From contig JARGOB010000004.1 of assembly GCA_029212925.1 (NCBI GenBank), forward strand, positions 145,118 through 209,117: a stretch of DNA of 64,000 bases, given 5' to 3'. The notes beneath the pieces were generated by a model. The model searched no databases. It was given only the letters and a program-made list of their open reading frames with translations, and was not told the DNA's origin. Made by a program: the position numbers and the translations under genes. The first letter of the stretch is position 1. The number at the start of each line of letters is the position of its first letter. Positions 40,002-49,261 of the stretch are shown in pieces. Source of the DNA: Coxiellaceae bacterium (lineage in GTDB: Bacteria; Pseudomonadota; Gammaproteobacteria; Coxiellales; Coxiellaceae).

Positions 40002-40844
40002 ATGTATACTGAGATTGATGCAAGACTCCCAGCCACACAAGCCCAAGCCGAAAGCAACCACGCGATACTGAAAAAAAGGACCATGCAGACATTAGCCTTA
40101 ACTGCAGGCTTACTTACCGTCGCTGCCCTTTGTATTTACAGTACACAAAAGTGCCTATCACAACCTGATGAGCAACTGACAAAATACTGGGAAATCTATA
40201 ACCTAGAAGACCGAATCACACCCCCCGTTGGCTATCTGAAAGCACATTTTAATGTGGACGAAAGCTTTATGACTAAATTCAGCAAATCAGCTGGATATAT
40301 ATTCTCACCGATGACTGATGGCACCATGCCTACAGTTAAGCTAGATAAAGAAGTAGGCTCACTGCTAAAAAGCTCCACCTGCAACACACACAGTTTCTTC
40401 ACCAACTTAACCGGCAGTGCATTGCAGCAACTTCAGTCGGCATTTAAAAGCGAAAATGGTTACCTTAACTCAACCGATTACTTTACTGGTATTTTAATTA
40501 TTGGGGTAACAAGCGCCGTTATGTCACCACTCGCAGGGTTCTCCTCATTTGTATTTGCTCGTCAAGCACGCTTTTGGAAACAAGAAGCAGCAAGCCTTAA
40601 TGGCAACCCAGCAGCCGTACCACTGTTAACCACAACACTAAGTAGCGAAAGTGGCGATATCGAAATGGTACAACTACAACAAAACGACGCGTCACCTAGG
40701 TCACCATCCACTGTTCCAGCGTTCGGATGGTCTGATGTGGCACTAGCAGCATTATCCTCTTCGCCACTGGCGGACGTACCCGCAGCAACTGCTGTCTATG
40801 GTGATGATGATGTATTTAGAACAAGAGAAGGCTTTGCAATATAG
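40002..40844 (+). CDS. Two-helix membrane protein with DIEM tail, glnA cluster
   Basis: 280 residues from ATG at 40002 (GAGG 7 bases upstream; a GTG at 39996 is less likely). Helix 1 is about 28-48, loop ~120 with PPVGYLKAHF and CNTHSFFTNLTGSALQQL, helix 2 about 163-187. A ~90-residue low-complexity Ser/Ala/Pro tail holds SGDIEMVQLQ. It aligns with the product at 41292 through the loop and second helix (VGYL/IGYL, SFFTNL/NFYTDL, SGDIEM in both tails), so they are paralogues. Confidence 0.65.
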   Translation: MYTEIDARLPATQAQAESNHAILKKRTMQTLALTAGLLTVAALCIYSTQKCLSQPDEQLTKYWEIYNLEDRITPPVGYLKAHFNVDESFMTKFSKSAGYIFSPMTDGTMPTVKLDKEVGSLLKSSTCNTHSFFTNLTGSALQQLQSAFKSENGYLNSTDYFTGILIIGVTSAVMSPLAGFSSFVFARQARFWKQEAASLNGNPAAVPLLTTTLSSESGDIEMVQLQQNDASPRSPSTVPAFGWSDVALAALSSSPLADVPAATAVYGDDDVFRTREGFAI

Positions 40845-41214
40845 AAAAAACCTATTCGCCAGACCACGAGAAAGTGACGAGCTAATCCGTCAGAAAAGCA
40901 AGGTGCGTACGCTAACAAAGCTTACGCTCGTTTTTTATGCCTTCTCACTCGTTTTAGGCAGTATTAAGTTCGCTGGCGAAGAAAAACCCAGCGACAATAT
41001 GAATTTTGCCACCTATGCGAGTTTTGTATTTTCTGCTGTACTGACCGCATGGTCCATTAGCTCTTGCTGGACACTTAGCAAAATGCCACGCAGTTTAATT
41101 ACACCATCTGTTGCAGCTCCCACACTATGGCTGCCACTTATGGCAGACGACGACACTCGTCATGATATCGAAAGTGGAGCACAGAAAAATACTAAAACCT
41201 TAACTCATACTTAA
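40798..41214 (+). CDS. Small two-helix membrane protein, overlapping start
   Basis: 138 residues or slightly fewer; three tandem ATG codons follow the first at 40798, and the one at 40810 has GGTGAT 6 bases before it. It overlaps the preceding gene by 35-47 bases, which suggests translational coupling. Two hydrophobic segments (about 42-60 and 72-92) have a short loop between, unlike the long loops of its neighbours. The tail has DDDTRHDIESGAQ, reminiscent of the DIEM motif. Unknown function. Confidence 0.58.
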   Translation: MVMMMYLEQEKALQYRKNLFARPRESDELIRQKSKVRTLTKLTLVFYAFSLVLGSIKFAGEEKPSDNMNFATYASFVFSAVLTAWSISSCWTLSKMPRSLITPSVAAPTLWLPLMADDDTRHDIESGAQKNTKTLTHT

Positions 41215-41291
41215 CAACCCATATTTGTATTACAGCCGATATTCTCCTTGCTATCATAAGCACCCACGGGGAGTAACACACGGAGACAATA

Positions 41292-41990
41292 ATGAGACCA
41301 CCTGAATATACCTTAGAAGAAGCGCGAAATAATGCAGCCGAACAAAAACGACAAGCAAAATTGTACTTTTACGCCACGCTGCCATTACTAGCCATTGGCC
41401 TACCACTGCTGGTATACAGTGTAAAATGCGACTTCGGTAAAGATACTTTTTTTAAAGTGCTAGACACCGCCAAAGATAACAAAGTCATTGGCTATCTAAA
41501 CGCTGATTTTGCTGATGTGAACACAACATTTGTTGAGAACGTCAACACATCCTTAAAAGCATCAACAGGCTACATGCTGTCAGCGCTTGCCAGCGGTATC
41601 ACAGTCGACATGCAACAAACTAATTTTGTCGGCTCTCTCGACCCAACATCATTTTGCAATAACAAAAACTTTTACACTGACCTAGTAGGTGAACCCCTGA
41701 GAGCATTAACCAAAGCTATGGCCAATGCCGGCGCCTACGGCTTTAGATCAGGCAATCCCGCTATACCCGTAGTATTAGGCCTAATATTAACCGCTTGTGG
41801 CGCAACGACCGCTGTTTGTAGCGCCTGGACTGCAGCCACCTCATCAATGTGGGCAAGAAAAGCCAATCAAATGGACCCGCATCGTGTAGGCTTGTTGACT
41901 GAGCAAGAACAAGCTAGTGCCGTGCATGACGCGGGTAATGGGGTCACTGATGCAAGTGGTGATATTGAGATGCAGGTCCGCAATTCATAA
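41292..41990 (+). CDS. Two-helix membrane protein with GDIEMQ tail, glnA cluster
   Basis: 232 residues; good ribosome site GGAGAC before the ATG. Helix 1 is about 25-46, loop ~110 containing IGYLNADF and CNNKNFYTDLVGEPLRAL, helix 2 about 158-185 (Ala/Thr/Cys-rich), and the tail of ~50 ends in ASGDIEMQVRNS. Paralogue of the product at 40002. The basic residues before helix 1 predict both ends in the cytosol and the Cys loop in the periplasm. No family recognised. A strong hairpin follows the stop. Confidence 0.65.
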   Translation: MRPPEYTLEEARNNAAEQKRQAKLYFYATLPLLAIGLPLLVYSVKCDFGKDTFFKVLDTAKDNKVIGYLNADFADVNTTFVENVNTSLKASTGYMLSALASGITVDMQQTNFVGSLDPTSFCNNKNFYTDLVGEPLRALTKAMANAGAYGFRSGNPAIPVVLGLILTACGATTAVCSAWTAATSSMWARKANQMDPHRVGLLTEQEQASAVHDAGNGVTDASGDIEMQVRNS

Positions 41991-42010
41991 GCCGTTATCC
42001 ATAGCCCTTT

Positions 42011-42044
42011 CAAAAGGCAATATCTATTGATATATTGCCTTTTG
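42011..42044 (+). terminator. Hairpin terminator after the membrane-protein cluster
   Basis: CAAAAGGCAATAT pairs perfectly with ATATTGCCTTTTG (13 bases, 8-base loop). With TTTT at the 3' arm it can act as a terminator on both strands between the cluster and the convergent suf operon. Confidence 0.75.
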
Positions 42045-42112
42045 ATAAGGCAGTATAAAATAACCAATTAAATTCAATTAGTTAGATCATGCTTAAACAC
42101 GGCGAAAGCCAG

Positions 42113-42643
42113 CTAGAACATACCCAATTGCAGCTTAGCCTCATCAGACATCATCGAACGATCCCAAGGCGGATCAAAAACAATCTCAATATTGACGTGC
42201 TCGACTTCAGGAATCGCCTCAAGCTTAGACTTAGCATCCGCTGCAATCACCGGACCCATACCACAACCCGGCGCGGTTAGTGTCATCGTGATCTCAATAC
42301 TATAAAAACCTTCGTTGCCTTTAACCGGCGCAATATCACAACTGTAAATTAAACCCAACGCAACAATGCTCACCGGAATCTCCGGATCATAAACCGTGTC
42401 CAACATCATCTTTACTTTGTCATCAATACTGGCATCTTGGGGTAAGTCTTCTAACGGGTCACGAATTTCGCGACCCAGCGCGTCCGCATCTTTCGCTTCT
42501 ATACGCGCAAAATTACCATAAACGTCGACAGTAAAACTGTTACCCTTATCCTGCACAATCTTTACTTCAGTGCCTTCGCGCAACATAATCTGTGCACCCT
42601 GCGGCACCATCATCGCAATGCAATCACGGTTTAAGTGAACCAT
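42113..42643 (-). CDS. sufT: Fe-S assembly factor SufT (DUF59)
   Basis: 176 residues from ATG at 42643, which has TGAGGAG 9 bases upstream; an ATG at 42667 would overlap sufA by 4 bases. The N-terminal region (VPQGAQIMLREGTEVKIVQDKGNSFTV) marks SufT. The C-terminal DUF59/MIP18 domain has VYDPEIPVSIVALGLIY and LTAPGCGMGP with the conserved Cys. SufT helps mature Fe-S proteins under high demand. Last gene of the suf operon. Confidence 0.92.
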   Translation of the reverse strand: MVHLNRDCIAMMVPQGAQIMLREGTEVKIVQDKGNSFTVDVYGNFARIEAKDADALGREIRDPLEDLPQDASIDDKVKMMLDTVYDPEIPVSIVALGLIYSCDIAPVKGNEGFYSIEITMTLTAPGCGMGPVIAADAKSKLEAIPEVEHVNIEIVFDPPWDRSMMSDEAKLQLGMF

Positions 42644-42663
42644 GCTTACTTTCTCCTCAGTCG

Positions 42664-43026
42664 TCATACCTCATCCTGCCCGTCATTCTTTTTTAAATTA
42701 AAACTCTCACCGCAACCACATAAACTATCCGCATTGGGATTATCAAATGCCAATTGCTTTTGACCCAAACTCATGTCCACATAATCTACTGTGGTGCCTT
42801 TAATCGCATCAACGGCATCCGCTGCAATATAAACATCAACACCTCTCACATGCTCATGAACATCACCTTCATTTACCGCTTCGATAATCTCCGGCACATA
42901 CATCAAACCGGTACAACCCGTCTCTTTAATCGCCATACGAAAACCGACAGCACCATGTTTAGCCGATATTTTTTGCTGCACATGCGCTAATGCGGCGTCG
43001 CTAAAAGATAATATTGATTCAGTCAT
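42664..43026 (-). CDS. sufA: A-type Fe-S carrier SufA/IscA
   Basis: 120 residues from ATG at 43026. The three A-type cysteines are present: ETGCTGLMYVPE and the C-terminal DSLCGCGESF. It passes clusters from the SufBCD scaffold to target proteins. The start follows the sufU stop by 13 bases; a longer frame running back into sufU is not supported. Confidence 0.92.
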   Translation of the reverse strand: MTESILSFSDAALAHVQQKISAKHGAVGFRMAIKETGCTGLMYVPEIIEAVNEGDVHEHVRGVDVYIAADAVDAIKGTTVDYVDMSLGQKQLAFDNPNADSLCGCGESFNLKKNDGQDEV

Positions 43027-43039
43027 ATTAAAACCCTCA

Positions 43040-43486
43040 CTATTCAGTCGATACTTCATCCGCTTGATCATGCAAAGCGGCATCAATCGTGTGCCAACAC
43101 AACGTGGCACACTTCACCCGCATGGGGTAATCACGTACGCCCGACAATACCGCTAATTTACCCATTTCATCTTCATCAACAGCACCATCCGTCGTCGTCA
43201 TTTGATGAAACTGTTGAAATAATTGCTGCGCTTGCGTTAAGGTCTTACCCTTTAGCGCTTCGGTCATCAACGAGGCAGAAGCCACTGAAATCGCACAACC
43301 CTCGCCTTCAAACGACACATCTTCAATTACACCACCACGTTCTTGCACATACACCACCAACTTGTCACCACACAACGGGTTATTGCCCACTTGCCGATGA
43401 TTAGCCTCCACCATATGACGCTTATTGCGCGGATGACGACCATGATCAATAATCAACTGCTGGTATAAGTCACGTAAATCAGCCAT
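43040..43486 (-). CDS. sufU: SufU, sulfur-transfer partner of SufS
   Basis: 148 residues from ATG at 43486. IscU-like fold with NNPLCGD, GEGCAISVASASL and RVKCATLCW. It carries the ~20-residue insertion (DGAVDEDEMGKLAVLSGVRDYP) before the last Cys that distinguishes SufU from IscU. In Gram-positives SufU is a zinc protein that accepts persulfide from SufS, doing the job of SufE. All ligands are intact, unlike the IscU-like protein at 5851. Overlap-free, directly after sufS. Confidence 0.93.
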   Translation of the reverse strand: MADLRDLYQQLIIDHGRHPRNKRHMVEANHRQVGNNPLCGDKLVVYVQERGGVIEDVSFEGEGCAISVASASLMTEALKGKTLTQAQQLFQQFHQMTTTDGAVDEDEMGKLAVLSGVRDYPMRVKCATLCWHTIDAALHDQADEVSTE

Positions 43487-43487
43487 G

Positions 43488-44708
43488 TTAAGCCACTCCA
43501 AATAATTCTTTAACGTTTTGTAAACCCTTCACCAACCGGTCAATATCATTTTCATCATTATAAATACCCAGCGATGCGCGCACCGTAGCAGCTACGCCTA
43601 ATTTTTTATGCAACGGCATCGCACAATGATGACCAGCGCGCACAGCGATATTATCATCATTTAATATCGTACCAATATCATGCGCATGCACATCAGCTAA
43701 GGTGAAAGCAATCGCACCGACACGTTGCGCTGCTTGACCATAAATCGTCAAACCCTCTACGGCTTGTAACTGTTCTAACGCATAAGTCAATAATGCTTGT
43801 TCATGTTGCTCAACCTGCTGCATATCTGCTTGCATTAAATAATCCGTTGCAGCCCCTAAACCAATCACACCGGCAATATCAGGTGTACCCGCCTCAAAAC
43901 GATGCGCGCCAGTTAAGTAAGTGGTTTTATCAAAAGCGACCTCAGAAATCATACCACCACCGGTTTGATACGGCGGTAATTGCTTCATCCAATAATCATT
44001 AATATAAAGCACACTCGCACCAGTCGGGCCATAACATTTATGTCCAGAAAATACATAAAAATCGACATCTAAATCAGCAACATCGACCGGCATATGCGGT
44101 GCCGCTTGCGCACCATCTAACAACACAGGTACTTCTTTAGCATGAGCCAACTCAATAATCTGCTTAACTGGGTTCACTGTGCCTAACACATTCGATACAT
44201 GCGCCAATGCCACTAATTTGGTTTTGCCGTTCAATAATTGACGATAGTGATCCATATCTAACTCACCACTGTCAGTAATATTAACCACTTTTAATACCGC
44301 ACCGGTTTGTTTGCACACCACCTGCCAGGGCACTATATTGGCATGGTGTTCCATTTCACTAATAACAATTTCATCACCCGGCTTAAAATAAAATTGCGCT
44401 AAGGTGTTTGCTACTACATTAATACCTTCAGTGGTATTACGCACAAAGATAATGTCTTCCGCTTTTGGCGCATGAATAAATTGTGCCACCTTAGCACGCA
44501 CGGCCTCATATGCCGCCGTAGAATACTCACTAAAATCATACAGACCACGGTGAATATTGGCGTAATTGTTTTCGTATAAATTGGATATGGCATCAATCAC
44601 GCATTGTGGTTTTTGACTGCTAGCGCCACTGTCTAAAAACACCAAAGAGTTACCATTCTTTTGACGGTTTAATATCGGAAAATCTTTTTTAAAATCCCAA
44701 TCCTTCAT
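43488..44708 (-). CDS. sufS: Cysteine desulfurase SufS
   Basis: 406 residues, group II desulfurase. FLDSGASSQKPQCVIDAI opens the protein; the PLP lysine is in FSGHKCYGPTGASVLY and the catalytic Cys in VRAGHHCAMPLHKKLGV. It supplies sulfur to SufBCD through SufU. A 205-base spacer containing a palindromic repeat separates it from sufD upstream, so expression of the distal half may differ from sufBCD. Confidence 0.96.
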   Translation of the reverse strand: MKDWDFKKDFPILNRQKNGNSLVFLDSGASSQKPQCVIDAISNLYENNYANIHRGLYDFSEYSTAAYEAVRAKVAQFIHAPKAEDIIFVRNTTEGINVVANTLAQFYFKPGDEIVISEMEHHANIVPWQVVCKQTGAVLKVVNITDSGELDMDHYRQLLNGKTKLVALAHVSNVLGTVNPVKQIIELAHAKEVPVLLDGAQAAPHMPVDVADLDVDFYVFSGHKCYGPTGASVLYINDYWMKQLPPYQTGGGMISEVAFDKTTYLTGAHRFEAGTPDIAGVIGLGAATDYLMQADMQQVEQHEQALLTYALEQLQAVEGLTIYGQAAQRVGAIAFTLADVHAHDIGTILNDDNIAVRAGHHCAMPLHKKLGVAATVRASLGIYNDENDIDRLVKGLQNVKELFGVA

Positions 44709-44727
44709 TGTTTAACCCTTTTATTAT

Positions 44728-44892
44728 CTGGATCCCGGATCACGCCTGCTACGCAGGCTGTCCGGGATGACAAAAAACACACCATCCCGGCTCCGTACTT
44801 GTCATCCCGCCCCCCGAGCTTGTCATCCCGGCCCCTGAGCTTGTCATCCCGGCCCCCGAGCTTGTCATCCCGGCCCCCGAGCCGGGATCCAG
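44728..44892. repeat. Palindromic repeat with 21-base tandem units, family D
   Basis: Inverted ends CTGGATCCCGG (44728-44738) and CCGGGATCCAG (44882-44892). Inside are the hairpin CCTGCTACGCAGG and four tandem 21-base units beginning CTTGTCATCCC at 44798, 44819, 44840 and 44861. A repetitive open frame across it (LGGRDDK repeats) is a by-product of the 21-base period, not a gene. It lies between sufD and sufS. Confidence 0.88.
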
Positions 44893-44913
44893 AAAACATA
44901 ATACAGCATGACG

Positions 44914-46056
44914 CTATTCCAATGCTGCCATCAATTCAGCCTTCATACCGTCATACACCAACGGCTGCTTAATCTGTTCCAATAGCTCCACGGCAAAACT
45001 GTGTGTCAACATCGCACGTGCTTGTTGCTCATCGATACCACGACTGCGCAAATAAAACAAAGCATCTTGATTTATATTGCCCACTGTTGCACCGTGCGAA
45101 CATGCCACGTCATCATTATAGATTTCCAAGTCCGGCTTAGTATCAATCTCCGCTTTGGATGACAACAATAAATTATGATTATCTTGCGCCGCATGACTGC
45201 CTTGTCCATTCTCTGTCACTGTAACTTTTGTACTAAATACAGCATGCGCTTGATCATCAATAATACCTTTAAAATACTGCTCGCTCTTACAATTCGGTTG
45301 CTCATGATACACATCAAGATACACATTATGTTGCTTTGATTGATTAGTATGATAAAAACCATGGTGCTTACATTGCGCTTGTTCGCCTTGCAAATGATGC
45401 TTAACATCCAGTCGTGCCCACGCACCACCCAACATCAAGTCGAATGCATAATATTGGCTGTCCGCTTGCTGCATAATAGTCTTCTGCTGCCAATAAAACG
45501 CTTTGTCACCTTCTTTTTGAACACTGTAATGCTGTAACTCTGCACCTTTTTGCAAATTTATACTGGTCACCAACTGATGAAAACTCTGCACATTACGGTA
45601 CGACACATATTCACACTGTATTGCTGCTTTTGCATTTTGTCCAACATCAATACTCAAGTCGATAGGCAGCAAGCATTGATGTGACTGCTCAGAAACAATA
45701 AATAAAGCATAAATCAATTGTTCACTACTGTAACCATCGGCTACTGTAATGTTCACTTCAGAACCGTTTGATTTTTTAACTACAGGCAATGATACCTTAC
45801 CCAGCGCTAGCGCTTGTTCAGGTAATTCACTCACACGTGATTGGCACTTCACTTCAGCAGGCAAACGGTCAAGCTGTGATAAATCACTATCCAATTGACC
45901 ATCAACAAACACCACACGGATCGGCCCACCCTCATCCGTTTCAGCAAATATAATCGCATCTTCTGCTGCATGCTCAGGCATCGCTTGCCAGTCTACTTTT
46001 TGCAAACCCGACAGATCAGTATATTTCCAACGCTCTATGATCGCTTGTTGATTCAT
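44914..46056 (-). CDS. sufD: Fe-S scaffold subunit SufD
   Basis: 380 residues. The beta-helix core is typical of SufB/SufD, and the C-terminal segment has DDVACSHGATVGNINQDALFYLRSRGI, the SufD signature with the conserved His. It joins SufB and SufC to build clusters and acquire iron. Starts within an ATGA overlap with sufC. Confidence 0.95.
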   Translation of the reverse strand: MNQQAIIERWKYTDLSGLQKVDWQAMPEHAAEDAIIFAETDEGGPIRVVFVDGQLDSDLSQLDRLPAEVKCQSRVSELPEQALALGKVSLPVVKKSNGSEVNITVADGYSSEQLIYALFIVSEQSHQCLLPIDLSIDVGQNAKAAIQCEYVSYRNVQSFHQLVTSINLQKGAELQHYSVQKEGDKAFYWQQKTIMQQADSQYYAFDLMLGGAWARLDVKHHLQGEQAQCKHHGFYHTNQSKQHNVYLDVYHEQPNCKSEQYFKGIIDDQAHAVFSTKVTVTENGQGSHAAQDNHNLLLSSKAEIDTKPDLEIYNDDVACSHGATVGNINQDALFYLRSRGIDEQQARAMLTHSFAVELLEQIKQPLVYDGMKAELMAALE

Positions 46057-46823
46057 ACCGCCTCCGCATTTGGCATTAACCAGCCGTAACCTTTCTGCTC
46101 TAACTCTAACGCCAAACTCTTATCACCTGATTTGACTATTTTACCGTTTACCAAAACATGCACGAAATCCGGTGTAATATATTGCAGCAACCGCTGATAA
46201 TGCGTTACCAATAACACCGCATTGTCTTGACTACGCAAATGATTAACACCCGCCGCTACAGTCTGTAAAGCATCAATATCTAAACCTGAATCGATTTCAT
46301 CTAAAATAGCTAACTTGGGATTTAGCACCAACATCTGTAATATTTCATTGCGTTTTTTCTCACCACCAGAAAAACCATCATTTAACGCACGCTGCAAATA
46401 ACTTTCATCTATACCCAGTAATTTCGTTTGTTTTTTCACGTACTGCATAAAATCAAACGCATCAAGCTCAGGTTCGCCACGCGCGGTTAGCAAACTGTTA
46501 TAAGCCGTCTTTAAGAAATACAAATTATTAACCCCAGGAATCTCTACCGGATATTGAAAGCCCAAAAACAAGCCAGCATTCGCACGCTGCTCTGGTTCCA
46601 TATCCGTTAAATCTTTACCTTCAAATAAGACATCACCATCAGTTTTAGCGTAACCCGGACGCCCTGACAATACATTCGCTAATGTCGATTTACCCGAACC
46701 ATTGGGCCCCATAATCGCATGCACTTCACCCGGGTTAATAGTTAAATCCAAACCCTTTAAAATTTGTTTTTGCTCCACACTGGCGTGTAAATTTTTTATC
46801 GTTAACATATTCGTGTTTGCCAT
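46053..46823 (-). CDS. sufC: Fe-S assembly ATPase SufC
   Basis: 256-residue ABC-type ATPase. Walker A is IMGPNGSGKSTLANVLSGRPGY, signature GFSGGEKKRNEILQML, Walker B LAILDEIDSGLDIDAL and switch His VTHYQRLL. It drives structural change in the SufBCD scaffold. Start shares one base with the sufB stop (TAATG). Confidence 0.97.
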   Translation of the reverse strand: MANTNMLTIKNLHASVEQKQILKGLDLTINPGEVHAIMGPNGSGKSTLANVLSGRPGYAKTDGDVLFEGKDLTDMEPEQRANAGLFLGFQYPVEIPGVNNLYFLKTAYNSLLTARGEPELDAFDFMQYVKKQTKLLGIDESYLQRALNDGFSGGEKKRNEILQMLVLNPKLAILDEIDSGLDIDALQTVAAGVNHLRSQDNAVLLVTHYQRLLQYITPDFVHVLVNGKIVKSGDKSLALELEQKGYGWLMPNAEAV

Positions 46824-48268
46824 TAGCCTACTGCCCCTTCTAAACTGACTTCCATTAATTTTTGTGCCTCAACTGCAAATTCCATTGGCAGCTCATTAAA
46901 TACTGTTTTACAAAAACCATTCACAATCATTGAAATCGCATCTTCTTCATTAATGCCACGTTGCTTGCAATAAAATAACTGGTCATCGGCAATCTTCGAT
47001 GTCGTCGCTTCGTGACCGACACGTGCCGTATTATTTTTAACTTCGATATACGGGAAAGTATGCGCACCGCATTTATCACCAATCAATAATGAATCACACT
47101 GCGTATAATTATCGGCATTCTCCGCCATCGGTAACACCCGCACTAAACCGCGGTAACTGTTTTGCCCATGACCGCTGGAGATACCCTTAGAAATAATCGT
47201 ACTCTTGGTGTTCTTGCCAATATGGATCATCTTGGTACCGGTATCTGCTTGTTGGTAGTTGTTGGTCAATGCCACAGAATAAAACTCACCGACTGAATCA
47301 TCGCCCTGCAATATCACGCTTGGATATTTCCACGTAATCGCCGAACCGGTTTCGACCTGCGTCCAACAAATCTTCGAACGCGCGCCACGGCAAGCACCAC
47401 GCTTGGTCACGAAATTATAAATACCGCCCTTACCTTCTTTATCACCCGGATACCAATTCTGCACCGTTGAATATTTAATGTGTGCATCTTCTAACGCCAC
47501 CAGCTCAACCACAGCGGCATGCAATTGATTTTCATCACGCATTGGCGCGGTACAACCCTCAAGATAACTCACGTGACTGCCTTTCTCGGCAACAATCAAT
47601 GTTCGCTCAAATTGACCGGTATTCGCTGCGTTAATCCGAAAGTAAGTCGATAACTCCATCGGACAACGTACACCCTCTGGAATATAAACAAATGAACCAT
47701 CGGTAAACACCGCTGAATTTAATGTTGCAAAAAAATTATCGCGGTAAGGCACTACACTGCCCATATACTTTTCTACTAACTCTGGATGGTTTTGCACTGC
47801 TTCTGAAAATGAACAAAAGATAACACCGGCTTCTGCTAATTTCGCTTTAAACGTAGTCGCCACTGACACGCTATCAAATACCGCATCCACGGCTACATTT
47901 TGCATCATTTTTTGTTCATGCAGTGGAATGCCCAGCTTATTGTAGGTCTCTAAAATTTCCGGATCGACCTCATCCAAGCTCTGCAATTTTTTCTTTTGCT
48001 TCGGCGCGGAATAATAACTGACCGCTTGATAATCAATGGATTCAAAATTCACCTGCGCCCAGGTAGGCTCATCCATCGTTAACCAATGACGATATGCACG
48101 CAATCGCCAATTCAATAAAAATTCCGGTTCATTTTTTTTCGCTGATATAAAACGAATCACATCTTCGTTTAAGCCCGGCGGCAAGGTGTCAGATTCAATA
48201 TCCGTAACAAAACCATGCTCATAGCTTTTGTTCATTACTGATTCAAAATGACGTTTAGTTTCACTCAT
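46823..48268 (-). CDS. sufB: Fe-S scaffold subunit SufB
   Basis: 481 residues from ATG at 48268 (MSETKRHFE), overlapping the regulator gene by 8 bases. It has the SufB hallmarks [91 protein letters not shown] and the C-terminal [21 protein letters not shown]. The Cys and Glu residues thought to hold the nascent cluster are present. Confidence 0.97.
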   Translation of the reverse strand: MSETKRHFESVMNKSYEHGFVTDIESDTLPPGLNEDVIRFISAKKNEPEFLLNWRLRAYRHWLTMDEPTWAQVNFESIDYQAVSYYSAPKQKKKLQSLDEVDPEILETYNKLGIPLHEQKMMQNVAVDAVFDSVSVATTFKAKLAEAGVIFCSFSEAVQNHPELVEKYMGSVVPYRDNFFATLNSAVFTDGSFVYIPEGVRCPMELSTYFRINAANTGQFERTLIVAEKGSHVSYLEGCTAPMRDENQLHAAVVELVALEDAHIKYSTVQNWYPGDKEGKGGIYNFVTKRGACRGARSKICWTQVETGSAITWKYPSVILQGDDSVGEFYSVALTNNYQQADTGTKMIHIGKNTKSTIISKGISSGHGQNSYRGLVRVLPMAENADNYTQCDSLLIGDKCGAHTFPYIEVKNNTARVGHEATTSKIADDQLFYCKQRGINEEDAISMIVNGFCKTVFNELPMEFAVEAQKLMEVSLEGAVG

Positions 48269-48725
48269 CACTATCCCTCTCACAATTCTTTACTGTTTGC
48301 GGCGAATGAAACACCAATGGTTGCTCCATGGGTTTAATCATTTCCGCTAAGCTCACATCTTCTAAAACTTGTACCACCAACTGATTAATTCGTTGCCAAT
48401 TACCACGCAGCCCGCAGGTTTCAACTTGTTCACACGTTATATGCTGTTTGGCACATTCTGTCATCGCTGGCAGTCCATCAATCGCCGCAATGATGGCAAC
48501 CATGCTTATTTTTTCCGCCGAATCGGCCAAACAATAACCACCGGCAGCACCCTGTGAAGAGGTAACCAAACCAGCTTCATTCAACAGCTTCATCACTTTA
48601 CGCACTGTTGGTAACTTAATACACGTCTTTTCGGCTAATTCACCACTGGCTAAACTGCTGTTTTCTGTTGCGAGTACAGCCATTAATACCGTAGCATAAT
48701 CTGCTAACCTACTGATTTTTAGCAT
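48261..48725 (-). CDS. Rrf2-family SUF operon regulator (IscR/SufR-like)
   Basis: 154 residues from ATG at 48725 ([18 protein letters not shown]). The winged helix contains [31 protein letters not shown]. Three cysteines ([15 protein letters not shown]) can ligate an Fe-S cluster, so it probably senses cluster status, as known for IscR and the SUF-type Rrf2 regulators. First gene of the suf operon, with a dyad in its promoter. Upstream in-frame starts run into that operator and are rejected. Confidence 0.9.
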   Translation of the reverse strand: MLKISRLADYATVLMAVLATENSSLASGELAEKTCIKLPTVRKVMKLLNEAGLVTSSQGAAGGYCLADSAEKISMVAIIAAIDGLPAMTECAKQHITCEQVETCGLRGNWQRINQLVVQVLEDVSLAEMIKPMEQPLVFHSPQTVKNCERDSDE

Positions 48726-48754
48726 AATAGTTTCAAGCCCCCATAAGCCGCATA

Positions 48755-48773
48755 TGGTACCATTATTGTACCA
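48755..48773 (-). promoter_or_regulatory. Operator dyad in the suf promoter
   Basis: TGGTAC-N7-GTACCA, perfect 6-base arms, 30 bases before the regulator start. On the minus strand TACAAT, a -10-like hexamer, lies inside it, so repressor binding would block RNA polymerase. Probable autoregulatory site of the Rrf2 regulator; no exact -35 at 17 bases is evident. Confidence 0.55.
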
Positions 48774-48874
48774 CTTATTCCAATCAATATGTGTGCAAAT
48801 CAATATGTTTGTGCTGTCGCAACAAGCACCGTATACTAACCAGCTAAGTCATTGATTCAGCAAATGGAGTTGAA

Positions 48875-49243
48875 ATGATCATTGATCACGTAGGTTTCGC
48901 CGTGAGCGATATTGAAGCCAGCAAAATCTTTTATAATCAAGCATTAGGCCCATTGGGTATCGCTAAATTGATGGAAATCGATCAGCAATCGGTCGGCTAC
49001 GGCAAGGAAGGCAAAACCGAATTTTGGATTAATGGCGATAAAGACACTATCAAACCAATGCATGCGGCATTCGTAGCACAAAACCATAACGAAGTGATGG
49101 CATTTCACGCTGCCGCCATCGCCGCCGGTGGTAAAGACAATGGCGAACCGGCCATCCGCTCTCACTACCACTCGAACTATTATGCCGCGTATATTATCGA
49201 TCCTGATGGCCACAATATTGAAGCGGTGTGTCATGGTGGTTAG
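48875..49243 (+). CDS. VOC-superfamily (glyoxalase/bleomycin-resistance fold) protein
   Basis: 122 residues. One vicinal-oxygen-chelate module: IDHVGFAVSDIEASKIFYNQALGPLG at the start and YAAYIIDPDGHNIEAV at the end, with likely metal ligands in the His and Glu of those motifs. Substrate unknown. The final 73 bases before the last codons (49163-49235) recur at 50459-50531, beyond the next gene. The ending here is HGG-stop against HAG-stop in the duplicate. Confidence 0.88.
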   Translation: MIIDHVGFAVSDIEASKIFYNQALGPLGIAKLMEIDQQSVGYGKEGKTEFWINGDKDTIKPMHAAFVAQNHNEVMAFHAAAIAAGGKDNGEPAIRSHYHSNYYAAYIIDPDGHNIEAVCHGG

Positions 49244-49261
49244 TGAATACACACACCCTCA

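Noticed and set aside
44705..44899. Open frame with LGGRDDK repeats
   Set aside because: It is entirely produced by the 21-base tandem units of a palindromic DNA repeat and has no ribosome site.
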